Under the pieces are notes generated by a model. That model was not told the DNA's origin. It saw nothing but the letters and a program-made list of their open reading frames with translations, and searched no databases. A DNA stretch of 41,054 bases from contig NZ_JAGPWC010000043.1 of the NCBI RefSeq assembly GCF_018119405.1, positions 1 to 41,054 of the forward strand. The letters are read 5' to 3'. A program made the position numbers and the translations under genes. Position 1 is the stretch's first letter; every line of letters starts with the position of its first letter. Below are positions 34,115 to 41,054 of the stretch, piece after piece. This stretch comes from Massilia sp. ST3. GTDB taxonomy: Bacteria; Pseudomonadota; Gammaproteobacteria; Burkholderiales; Burkholderiaceae_D.

Positions 34115-34509
34115 GCTTCTTCCTTCACTTGGAACACTTCCACGCCCACGCCTTCGCAGTCGGGGTAGACGTCGGGCTTCATGGTCGACACCCGGGCCGC
34201 GCGCACGCGCGGGTGGGTCAGCATCGCCTTGACCACGTCGTCGCACAGGGTTTCCTGCAGGTGGATGTGGCCCTTGGACACGCGCTTGGCGATCGTCTCG
34301 CGCATGAAGTCGTAGTCGACCACTTCCGACAGCTGGTCGGCCTTCGGGGTCGACTGCTCGAGCGGGATGAACAGGTCGACGTTGATCAGGACACGCTGTT
34401 CCGCCTTCTTCTCGAAGTCGTGGACGCCGATGTTGATCATCACTTCGTAGTTGCGCAGGAACAGCCGGCGGCAATCGCGCAAGCTCGGGTGGGACAGGGC
34501 GGACAACAT
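34111..34509 (-). CDS. folB: dihydroneopterin aldolase
   Basis: Cleaves dihydroneopterin to the 6-hydroxymethyl pterin used for folate. The 132-residue protein has the FolB core: [47 protein letters not shown] and the catalytic-Lys region [19 protein letters not shown]. About a dozen N-terminal residues precede the usual start. It sits between a FolM-like SDR (15 bp upstream) and ttcA (4-bp overlap), so the operon joins pterin synthesis to tRNA thiolation. Confidence 0.93.
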   Translation of the reverse strand: MLSALSHPSLRDCRRLFLRNYEVMINIGVHDFEKKAEQRVLINVDLFIPLEQSTPKADQLSEVVDYDFMRETIAKRVSKGHIHLQETLCDDVVKAMLTHPRVRAARVSTMKPDVYPDCEGVGVEVFQVKEEA

Positions 34510-34524
34510 GGTTAGCCTTATTGA

Positions 34525-35319
34525 TTAAATAGAATGAGGTGCTTCGGTCAGGAACATCACGTCGCGGCCCAGCGGCACCAGGTGCTGGCCGCCGTCGACC
34601 AGCAGGGTGGTGCCGGTCAGCGCGCGCGCCGCGGCGGCGTAGACCACCGCGTCGGCGATGTCCTGCGGGGTCGAGGAACGCCCCAGCGGCGTCGCCCGGT
34701 GGGCGCGCGCGAAGCCTTCCTCGCTCTGTTCTCCCGACACCATCGTGATGCCGGGCGCCACGCCGACCACGCGCAGCTTCGGCGCCAGCGCCTGGGCCAG
34801 CATCGTGGTGGCGCTGTGCAGCGCCGCCTTCGACAGCGTGTACGACAGAAAATCCGGGTTGAGATTGTACAGTTTCTGGTCCAGCAAGTTGATCACCACG
34901 GACTGCCCCCCTTCCGGCGTGGCCGCGTGCAGGGCCTGGGCCAGCAGCAGCGGCGCAGCGACGTTGGCCTGCATGTGGGTGGCCAGCAGGGACGGGGAGA
35001 ATTCGGTGGCGCTGTCGTATTGAAACAACGAAGCGTTGTTCACAATGCAAGACAGGGGGCCGAGTTCGGTGGCCGCGCGGCCGGGCAGGGCGCGCACCGC
35101 GTCCTCGCTGGCGAGGTCGCACTGCAGCGCCACGGCGCGCCGGCCGAGCGCGCGGATGGCGTCGACGGTGGCCAGCGCATCCGGTTCGGAATGGCGGTAG
35201 TGCACGGCCACGTCCCAGCCGGCGTGGGCCAGGCCGAGCGCGATGGCGCGTCCCAGGCGGCGCGCGCCGCCGGTCACGAGCGCGACCCTGGGCAGGGCGG
35301 TCGAAGCGGTTTCCGTCAT
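34525..35319 (-). CDS. SDR oxidoreductase, FolM/pteridine-reductase-like
   Basis: An SDR of 264 residues with the cofactor motif [13 protein letters not shown]: the Arg after Gly-Ala gives the TGXXXRXG form that marks pteridine reductases and FolM rather than the usual TGXXXGXG. NNAS and the active-site YTLSKAAL are present. FolM reduces dihydromonapterin or dihydrofolate to tetrahydro forms, and the adjacent folB supports that role. The start ATG 35319 was chosen because upstream in-frame sequence overlaps the divergent methyltransferase. No clear ribosome site is seen. Confidence in SDR is high, in FolM moderate. Confidence 0.85.
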   Translation of the reverse strand: MTETASTALPRVALVTGGARRLGRAIALGLAHAGWDVAVHYRHSEPDALATVDAIRALGRRAVALQCDLASEDAVRALPGRAATELGPLSCIVNNASLFQYDSATEFSPSLLATHMQANVAAPLLLAQALHAATPEGGQSVVINLLDQKLYNLNPDFLSYTLSKAALHSATTMLAQALAPKLRVVGVAPGITMVSGEQSEEGFARAHRATPLGRSSTPQDIADAVVYAAAARALTGTTLLVDGGQHLVPLGRDVMFLTEAPHSI

Positions 35320-35343
35320 CTTGGTGTCGTCAAAGCAGCTAAA

Positions 35344-35372
35344 TTGTTGATACGGGCCGATCTCGCTACAAT
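35344..35372 (+). promoter_or_regulatory. promoter of the methyltransferase gene
   Basis: TTGTTG (35344-35349) and TACAAT (35367-35372) are separated by a 17-bp spacer. The ATG at 35379 is 7 bp beyond the -10, so the transcript should start at or next to the initiation codon; no ribosome site is present. Confidence 0.65.
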
Positions 35373-35378
35373 GCCGGC

Positions 35379-36527
35379 ATGTCCCTGCCAGCACCCGACC
35401 ACGACGCCCTCGCCGCGTCCCATTCCCTGCAACAGCTCATCGCCGACGAGATCGAAGGGCAGGGCGGAGCGATTCCGTTTTCGCGTTTCATGGAGCTGGC
35501 GCTGTACGCGCCCCGGCTCGGCTACTACAGCGGCGGCGCCTCGAAGCTCGGCGCGGAAGGCGATTTCACCACCGCGCCCGAGATCTCGCCGCTGTTCGGC
35601 GCGGCGCTCGCGCGCGTGGCCGCCGCTATTATCGCCCAAAGCGCGCCCGACATCATCGAGTTCGGCGCCGGCACCGGCAAGCTGGCGCGCGACGTGCTCG
35701 CCGCGCTGGCGGCCCAGGGCGTGGCGGTGAATTCGTACACCATCATCGAACTCTCGGGCGAGCTGCGCGCGCGCCAGCAGGAAGCCCTGAAGGACCTGCC
35801 CCAAGTGCGCTGGCTGGACGCCATGCCCGAGCGCTTCTCGGGCGTGGTGCTGGCCAACGAGGTGCTCGACGCCATGCCGGTCGAGCTGGTGCTGAACACG
35901 GCCGCCGGCTGGCGGCGCCAGATGGTGACCATCGAGAACGGCGCGTTCGCCTTCGTGCAGCAGCCGCTGGGCGCGGAACTGGAAGCCCAGCTGGCGCGCC
36001 AGGTGCCGGAGCACGACGCGCGCCCGGAAGGCTACCTGACCGAGCTGCACCCGGTAAGCGCCGGCTTCATGCGCTCGCTGGCCGCCATGTTCGAAGGTGG
36101 CAAGGGCGCGGCCATCCTGCTGGACTACGGCTTCCCTGCCCACGAGTACTACCTCGACCAGCGCATGGGCGGCACCCTGATGTGCCACTATCGCCATCAC
36201 TCCCATCCCGACCCCTTCTACCTGCCGGGACTGCAGGACATCACGGCCCACGTCGATTTCACGGCGATGGCGCTGGCCTCCCAGGAAGCCGGCCTGCCGG
36301 TGCTGGCCTACATGAACCAGGCCTCCTTCCTGCTGGGCGCCGGCATCGGCGAGCTGCTGATGGAGCACGATCCGGAAGACGCGCTGCGCTTCCTGCCCCA
36401 GGCCAAGGCGGTGCAGAAACTGGTCTCGCCGGCCGAGATGGGCGAACTGTTCAAGGTGCTGGTGGTGGGCCGCGACGTGGACCTGCCGGACGCCATCGCG
36501 GCGGCCGACCGCAGCCACCGCCTCTAG
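35379..36527 (+). CDS. class I SAM methyltransferase, NDUFAF7/MidA family
   Basis: A 382-residue methyltransferase of the family to which mitochondrial NDUFAF7 belongs; that protein methylates an Arg of complex I. The N-terminus has FSRFMELALYAPRLGYYSGG and GAEGDFTTAPEISPLFG, then the SAM-binding loop IEFGAGTGKLARDV (95-100), followed by VVLANEVLDAMPVELV and LLDYGFPAHEYY. The bacterial substrate is not established. It is divergent from the FolM-like gene and apparently leaderless. The family assignment is secure. Confidence 0.92.
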   Translation: MSLPAPDHDALAASHSLQQLIADEIEGQGGAIPFSRFMELALYAPRLGYYSGGASKLGAEGDFTTAPEISPLFGAALARVAAAIIAQSAPDIIEFGAGTGKLARDVLAALAAQGVAVNSYTIIELSGELRARQQEALKDLPQVRWLDAMPERFSGVVLANEVLDAMPVELVLNTAAGWRRQMVTIENGAFAFVQQPLGAELEAQLARQVPEHDARPEGYLTELHPVSAGFMRSLAAMFEGGKGAAILLDYGFPAHEYYLDQRMGGTLMCHYRHHSHPDPFYLPGLQDITAHVDFTAMALASQEAGLPVLAYMNQASFLLGAGIGELLMEHDPEDALRFLPQAKAVQKLVSPAEMGELFKVLVVGRDVDLPDAIAAADRSHRL

Positions 36528-36628
36528 ACCCGGTAATAACTTGCACAGCGGACACAAATCCGGCTAAGCTGTACGGTGGCGCGGCAGCCGGATCGGCTAT
36601 CATTCGCTGAACACGCACACCACACACC

Positions 36629-37612
36629 ATGGCCAAGATCCACACCCACTATGACAACCTGAAGGTTGCGCGCGGCGCGCCGCAGGAAGTCATTCGTGCG
36701 GCGTACAAGGCCCTCAGCCAGAAATACCATCCCGACAAGAATCCGGGCGACGAAAAGGCCGCCCGCATCATGGCGATCGTCAACACCGCCTACAACACCC
36801 TGTCCGACCCGGTGCGCCGCAAGGAGCACGACGACTGGATCGCGTCCGAGGAATGGGAAGTCGAGTGGGTGGAAAGCTCGAACGCCGAGGAAGGCAGCGG
36901 CCGCCCGGAAAGCTGGGAAGCGCGTCCGCCCGAGGGCCCGCGCCGCGCGCGCCTGCTGCGCGATCCGCGCTGGTGGCTGGGCCTGACCACCTGCTTCGTG
37001 GCCGGCGCCGCCTGCGCGGTGCTGCTGGCCCAGCAGCCCAGCATGCTGCCCAGCGCCCTGGCCTGGCCCGGCAAGCCGGGACCGGCCGCCGGCCCCGCCG
37101 ACACGGCGGCCGCCAACCCGGCCCCGCAGGACGAGCTGGGCAACGATACCAGCATCGAAGGCTGGGCGCGCCGCTACAGCGGCGAGGCGGGCAAGGAGCC
37201 GCCGCCCGAGATCAAGGCGCTCGCCGTCACCCAGCTGATCGTGCCCCAGCGCGCGCCGGACTGCGGCACCGACCTGCAGACCCTACATGCCCCCACCGGC
37301 GACCCCTGGCCCGAGGATTCCGGCTACCTGGCCGGCTACCCGGTGGGCAACAGCGGCAGCGAGATGCAGGTGGTGGTCGACAACAGCGCCAATACCTCGC
37401 CCGTGTTCGTCAAGGTCTACGACCTGGACCGCCGCTCGAACGTGCGCCACGCCTTCGTCCAGGCGCGCGAAAGCTTCCTGATCGACAAGCTTGCGGCCGG
37501 CAAGTACGAAGTCCGCTACCAGAACATCCTGGTCGGCGCCCCGCGGGGCGAGTGCGTCAACGGCCGCCGCCTGCCGCTGCGCCAGGCCGCCGCCGTCACC
37601 CCGGAAGGCTGA
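36629..37612 (+). CDS. J-domain membrane protein
   Basis: A 327-residue protein with an N-terminal DnaJ domain (about residues 6-70) with the HPD motif at 34-36 (KYHPDKNPGD), a single TM helix at about 115-134 (WWLGLTTCFVAGAACAVLLA), an Ala/Pro-rich linker and a C-terminal domain with two cysteine-containing segments (APDCGTD, GECVNGR). The J domain should stimulate DnaK ATPase in the cytoplasm, with the C-terminal part in the periplasm by topology. I do not recognise the C-terminal domain. TATCAT at 36598-36603 is a possible -10. It appears monocistronic. Confidence 0.85.
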   Translation: MAKIHTHYDNLKVARGAPQEVIRAAYKALSQKYHPDKNPGDEKAARIMAIVNTAYNTLSDPVRRKEHDDWIASEEWEVEWVESSNAEEGSGRPESWEARPPEGPRRARLLRDPRWWLGLTTCFVAGAACAVLLAQQPSMLPSALAWPGKPGPAAGPADTAAANPAPQDELGNDTSIEGWARRYSGEAGKEPPPEIKALAVTQLIVPQRAPDCGTDLQTLHAPTGDPWPEDSGYLAGYPVGNSGSEMQVVVDNSANTSPVFVKVYDLDRRSNVRHAFVQARESFLIDKLAAGKYEVRYQNILVGAPRGECVNGRRLPLRQAAAVTPEG

Positions 37613-37701
37613 GCGGCCAGCCGGCTGTCGCATTTTCCCCGCACCCCGGCCACGGCGGTATTGTCGTATTTACCCGATTTAATTATTTTGTTCCCCTGCC
37701 G

Positions 37702-37710
37702 TAATATACT
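37702..37710 (+). promoter_or_regulatory. probable promoter of the TPR-receiver / HDOD operon
   Basis: TAATATACT gives overlapping -10 candidates (TAATAT at 37702, TATACT at 37705) within an AT-rich island (about 37660-37712) that stands out from the GC-rich surroundings. The -35 is not convincing. The operon start codon is 65 bp downstream. Confidence 0.45.
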
Positions 37711-37774
37711 GGGTCGATGCCGTGCGCCCATGCAGCCCGGCCGGCACGCCCAACGCAGGCTGAAAACGGAACCC

Positions 37775-39478
37775 ATGAACGAACTTGAAGGCCTCACCGC
37801 CCTGATCATCGAGCCCCATGCAGGGATGCGCGCCAACATCCACAGCATGCTCAACCTGTGTGGACTGACCCGGATCGAGCACGCCAGCAGCTCGAACCAG
37901 GCCGTCAAGCACCTGGGTTTGCGCGCGTTCGACCTGATCCTGTGCGAGTACGACCTCGAGGGCGGCCAGGATGGCCAGCAGCTGCTGGAAGACCTGCGCC
38001 ACCACAAGCTGATGCCCCTGTCGACCATGTTCTTCATGGTCACGGCCGAAGGCAACCAGAGCAAGGTGGTCAGCGCCGCCGAGCTGGCGCCGACCGACTA
38101 CGTGCTCAAGCCCTTCACCGCCGACCGCCTGCTGGAGCGCATCGCGCGCGCCCTCGACCGGCGCAACGCCTTCCTGCCGGTCTACGCCCTGATGGACGCC
38201 GGCGACCAGCGCGAGGCGATCGCCGTCTGCATCGAGGCCCAGGCCCAGTATCCGCGCTACGCCATCGACTTCCTGCGCCTGCGCGCCGAGCTGCACATGT
38301 TCCTGGGCGAAGCCGACCTGGCCGAGCCGATCTACCGCCAGCTGGCCGAGGCCAAGGCGATCGCCTGGGCGCGCCTGGGCCTGGCCAAGACCCTGTTCGT
38401 GCGCAAGCGCTTCGAGGAGGCGCGCGAGATCCTGGAAGACCTGGTGTCCTCCAACCGCACCTTCGTCGACGCCGCCGACTGGCTGGCCCGCACCCATGCC
38501 GCGGTGGGCGACCTGGCCAAGTCGCAGGCGGTGCTGAACGAGGCGGTGGCGGTGTCGCCGCACGCCGTGAGGCGCCTGCGCACCCTGGCCGAGACCGCGT
38601 TCGAGGCGGGCGACGCCGAGGCCGCCGAAAAGGCCTTCAGGAAGGTGGTCGACAAGGCCAAGTATTCCGAATTCCGCGATCCCGAAGACCACGTCAAGCT
38701 GGTGCGCGCCCTGGTCGTCAAGGGCGACCCGGTGGCCGCCGCCTCGGTGATCCGCGACCTCGACCGCTCGATGGGCGGACGCCCGAACACCGCCCTGTGC
38801 AGCGCGATCTCCTCGGCCCTGCTGCATGAATACACCGGCAACGAGACCCGCCTGAACGACGCCCTCAACACCGCGCTGGCGGCCTGCAAGGAGGCGCCCA
38901 CCCTGTCCTCCGACCTCAAGCTGGAGCTGGCCCGCACCTGCCTCCAGAACAACATGGAGGAGGGCGCCTCGGACATCGTGCGCGACGTGATGCGCAATGC
39001 CTCGAGCGACGCCGTGATGACGCGCGCCATGGGCGTGATGGAGCAGGCCGGCTTCCCCGAACTGGCCCGCACCCTGGCCCAGGAAAGCCGCCAGCACGTG
39101 GTCGACCTGGTCGCCGGCGGCGCCGCGCGCGCCAGGAGCGGCGACTACAAGGGCGCCGTGACCCTGATGCTGGAAGCGGCCGTCAAGCTGCCGCAGAACC
39201 CTTCCGTGGCCTTCAACGCCGCGCTGGCGGTGCTGCGCTGCCTGGAGCACGAAGGCTGGGAAGATCGCCTCGGCCAGCAGGTGCCGGCACTGATCGGCAA
39301 GATCCGCCAGCTCGATCCAGCCAACGCCAAGCTGGGCGCGCTGTCGTCCCTGCACCAGCAGGTGCTCAAGAAATACAACAAGGCCGTGTCCCGTCCCGCG
39401 GCGGCCGCCGCGCGCCCGCCCGCAGCGCCGTCCGCGCTGGCCGTGCCCGTGCTGGGCGCCGCACAGAAAGCACAATAA
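37775..39478 (+). CDS. receiver-domain protein with TPR region; Glu at the phospho-acceptor
   Basis: A 567-residue cytoplasmic protein. Residues 6-125 form a receiver domain (TALIIEPHAGMRANIHSML at the start, Thr90 in FMVTAEGN, Lys112 in YVLKPF). At the phospho-acceptor position the sequence reads LILCEYDLEGGQDG, giving Glu58 where family members carry Asp. The rest is a run of TPR-type helical repeats to about residue 530, then an Ala/Pro-rich tail. The start at ATG 37775 has GGA upstream. The HDOD gene follows after 6 bp. The family (response regulator with TPR) is known, mostly in signalling or motility contexts; the target is unknown. Confidence 0.88.
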   Translation: MNELEGLTALIIEPHAGMRANIHSMLNLCGLTRIEHASSSNQAVKHLGLRAFDLILCEYDLEGGQDGQQLLEDLRHHKLMPLSTMFFMVTAEGNQSKVVSAAELAPTDYVLKPFTADRLLERIARALDRRNAFLPVYALMDAGDQREAIAVCIEAQAQYPRYAIDFLRLRAELHMFLGEADLAEPIYRQLAEAKAIAWARLGLAKTLFVRKRFEEAREILEDLVSSNRTFVDAADWLARTHAAVGDLAKSQAVLNEAVAVSPHAVRRLRTLAETAFEAGDAEAAEKAFRKVVDKAKYSEFRDPEDHVKLVRALVVKGDPVAAASVIRDLDRSMGGRPNTALCSAISSALLHEYTGNETRLNDALNTALAACKEAPTLSSDLKLELARTCLQNNMEEGASDIVRDVMRNASSDAVMTRAMGVMEQAGFPELARTLAQESRQHVVDLVAGGAARARSGDYKGAVTLMLEAAVKLPQNPSVAFNAALAVLRCLEHEGWEDRLGQQVPALIGKIRQLDPANAKLGALSSLHQQVLKKYNKAVSRPAAAAARPPAAPSALAVPVLGAAQKAQ

Positions 39479-39484
39479 GCCGCC

Positions 39485-41014
39485 ATGACCACCCGCCCAC
39501 CCGAAGGCGTGACCCGCCGCGTGCGCGCAGCCCTGATGCACAAGGTCTGCGGCGACGAAGAGATGTTCGCCCTCGGGGCCTCGGTCGCGCGCGTGGTCGA
39601 GATGGCCTCCAGCGACGACCAGGGCACCCATGACCTGGCCTATTACGTGGTCTCGGACATGGCGCTGACCCAGCGCATCCTGCGCCTGTCCAATACCGTC
39701 CAGTACCGCACCGCGTCCGGCACGCCGGTGACCACGATCTCGCGCGCGATTTCGCTGCTCGGCTTCGACAACGTCAAGGCCACCGCACTGGCCATGCTGC
39801 TGGTCGACGCCCTCGACAGCGGCGAGCATGCGGGCAGCGTGCGGGTGGAACTGGAAGCCGCCCTGTGCGCCAGCCTGGTGGGGCGCGAGATGGCGCGCCA
39901 CAGCTTCTACCAGGGCGCCGAGGAAGCGGCGATCTGCGCGCTGTTCAAGAACCTGGGCCCGCTGCTGGTGGCCTGCCACGAGCACGACCGCTACCGCGAG
40001 ATCGCGGCCCTCACCGCGGGCGGCAAGCACACCGCCGGCCAGGCATCGCAGCTGATCCTGGGCTGCAGCTACGACGCCTTGTCCGAGGCCGTGCTGGCGG
40101 AATGGAAGATCCCGGACGTGATCGTGCGCGCCCAGGCCGCGCTGCCGCCGACCGCCGTGCGGGTGGCGGCCAACCGCGGCGAATGGATGCGCCAGGTGGC
40201 CGCCTTCGGCCTCGACATGGCGCGCCTGATGGCGCGCAGCCACGACCCGGCCGATACCCTCGAGGCGCGCACGCTGCTGCTGCGCTACGGCCAGGCGCTG
40301 GACCTGGACAAGGAGCGCATGGACGCCATGTTCTCCGCCGTACAGGACGGCATGAGCGCCCTGCTGCAGAGCATGAACATGGAGCCCGCGCCCAAGGCCG
40401 AGCCGGAAGGCGCGAGCGGGCTGCCCAACGTGCTGCTGCTGGCCACGCTGGACGCCGGCGAGGACGACCAGGACGGCGTGCACCCGAGCGGCAAGCCGAA
40501 GAACGCGCGCGAACTGCTGCTGGCGGGCGTGCAGGACGTGACCCAGCTGCGCGCCTCGGGCGAGGGCAAGGTCAACGACGTGATCCTCGCGGTGCTCGAG
40601 ACCCTGTACGGGGCGCTGGGCTTCCGCTTCGCCTGCGTCTGCCTGAAGGACGCGCGCGCCGGCCAGTACCGGGCCCGCGTGTCCCTGGGCGAGGACGGCG
40701 CGCGCCTGCAGGCCGGTTTCGCCTTCCCGGCCGCGGCGGGGCGCGACCTGTTCCACCTGGCGATGGAAAACGACGCCGACCTGATGATCTCGGACGCAGG
40801 CAGCCCCAAGATCCGCGACCTGCTGCCGGCCTGGCACAAGGAGCTGCTGCCGGACGCCAAGAGCTTCATCGTCCTGCCGCTGGTAGTGGGCAAGGCGCAG
40901 CTGGGGCTGTTCTACGCGGACCGCACCAATCCCGCGCCGGAGGGCGTGCCGCCGGATGAGACGTCCCTGATCAAGGCCTTGAAAGGGCAGGTGCTGGCGG
41001 CGCTGGCGCCCTGA
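39485..41014 (+). CDS. HDOD-domain protein with C-terminal GAF-like region
   Basis: A 509-residue protein. The N-terminal two-fifths is an HDOD domain (about residues 20-240: YYVVSDMALTQRILRLSNTVQYR, ISLLGFDNVKATALAMLLVDAL, AICALFKNLGPLLVACHE), a degenerate HD fold without metal ligands used in signalling. The C-terminal part (about 345-505) looks like a GAF domain, ending KSFIVLPLVVGKAQLGLFYADR. It probably forms an operon with the receiver-TPR gene, and such pairs suggest a stress or c-di-GMP related signalling module. The function is not established. Confidence 0.87.
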   Translation: MTTRPPEGVTRRVRAALMHKVCGDEEMFALGASVARVVEMASSDDQGTHDLAYYVVSDMALTQRILRLSNTVQYRTASGTPVTTISRAISLLGFDNVKATALAMLLVDALDSGEHAGSVRVELEAALCASLVGREMARHSFYQGAEEAAICALFKNLGPLLVACHEHDRYREIAALTAGGKHTAGQASQLILGCSYDALSEAVLAEWKIPDVIVRAQAALPPTAVRVAANRGEWMRQVAAFGLDMARLMARSHDPADTLEARTLLLRYGQALDLDKERMDAMFSAVQDGMSALLQSMNMEPAPKAEPEGASGLPNVLLLATLDAGEDDQDGVHPSGKPKNARELLLAGVQDVTQLRASGEGKVNDVILAVLETLYGALGFRFACVCLKDARAGQYRARVSLGEDGARLQAGFAFPAAAGRDLFHLAMENDADLMISDAGSPKIRDLLPAWHKELLPDAKSFIVLPLVVGKAQLGLFYADRTNPAPEGVPPDETSLIKALKGQVLAALAP

Positions 41015-41032
41015 ATCTCGCCGCGGTATCAC

Positions 41033-41054
41033 GTAGGGTGGACGGCTTTGCCGC
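41033..41054. repeat. REP unit cut by the window edge
   Basis: GTAGGGTGGACGGCTTTGCCG continues past the window end. It matches the right end of the 12064-12200 element (the GTGGACGG subtype) and lies just after the HDOD gene. Confidence 0.8.

Noticed and set aside
37679..41032. A 1117-codon open frame on the minus strand across the receiver-TPR and HDOD genes
   Set aside because: Same explanation: low-complexity His/Gln/Arg-rich translation, spanning two real genes and their junction.

Overview
The window is a high-GC chromosomal segment that looks like core and lightly accessory genome of a betaproteobacterium of the order Burkholderiales, most likely Oxalobacteraceae (Massilia-like). This rests on the SAH riboswitch-ahcY arrangement, the metK/metF neighbourhood, the single-chain 1183-residue indolepyruvate ferredoxin oxidoreductase with an Lrp-type regulator, and the overall protein flavour; it is an inference, since no rRNA or other marker is present. 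I see no tRNA, rRNA, insertion sequence, prophage, integrase or CRISPR array. Nearly all space is filled by ordinary protein genes. The longer gaps hold palindromic extragenic repeats or regulatory sites.

Layout. 1-1259: 3' part of a Sel1-repeat protein. 3847-1278 (minus): two LpxL-type acyltransferases and dapF in one operon, divergent from metK. 4031-8244: a methyl-cycle block (metK, SAH riboswitch, ahcY, small membrane protein, metF). 8358-14068: 5-formyl-THF cyclo-ligase (minus), then lytic transglycosylase, NDUFA9-like protein, glutathione transferase and a tRNA CCA enzyme whose HD domain looks degenerate. 14200-16482: membrane diguanylate cyclase and a GNAT protein. 16530-23392: a redox/electrophile-stress island with two minus-strand operons (SDR, Tat-exported epoxide-hydrolase-like protein, an unlisted 33-residue ORF, Ohr, SRPBCC; and CcdA with a TlpA-like thioredoxin) and a plus-strand OmpR-type two-component system plus a small hypothetical protein. 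23389-25055: small membrane protein, group III truncated haemoglobin preceded by an NsrR-like palindrome, and an Lrp regulator. 25310-28861: indolepyruvate ferredoxin oxidoreductase. 29065-32521: S41 lipoprotein protease and M14 carboxypeptidase. 33122-32619 and 35319-33197 (minus): histidine phosphatase, ttcA, folB and a FolM-like SDR. 35379-41014: NDUFAF7/MidA-type methyltransferase, DnaJ-domain membrane protein, a TPR protein with a receiver domain, and an HDOD-GAF protein.

The best candidate for something undescribed is the island at 16.5-23.4 kb. The intergenic regions upstream of the SDR operon and of the ccdA operon carry the same regulatory module. Each has a near-perfect GGATACA direct repeat with a 10-bp period and, exactly 59 bp away, a diverged copy in the opposite orientation. 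The diverged copy ends exactly 10 bp before a -10-like hexamer, which is PhoB/OmpR-type geometry. The second module also lies upstream of the response regulator, so one two-component system probably controls itself, a periplasmic thiol-reducing pair and a peroxide/electrophile detoxification operon. Other leads are the 33-residue ORF, an NsrR site, REPIN-like repeats with compensatory stem changes, a Glu in place of the phospho-acceptor Asp in the TPR-receiver protein, and probable leaderless mRNAs.
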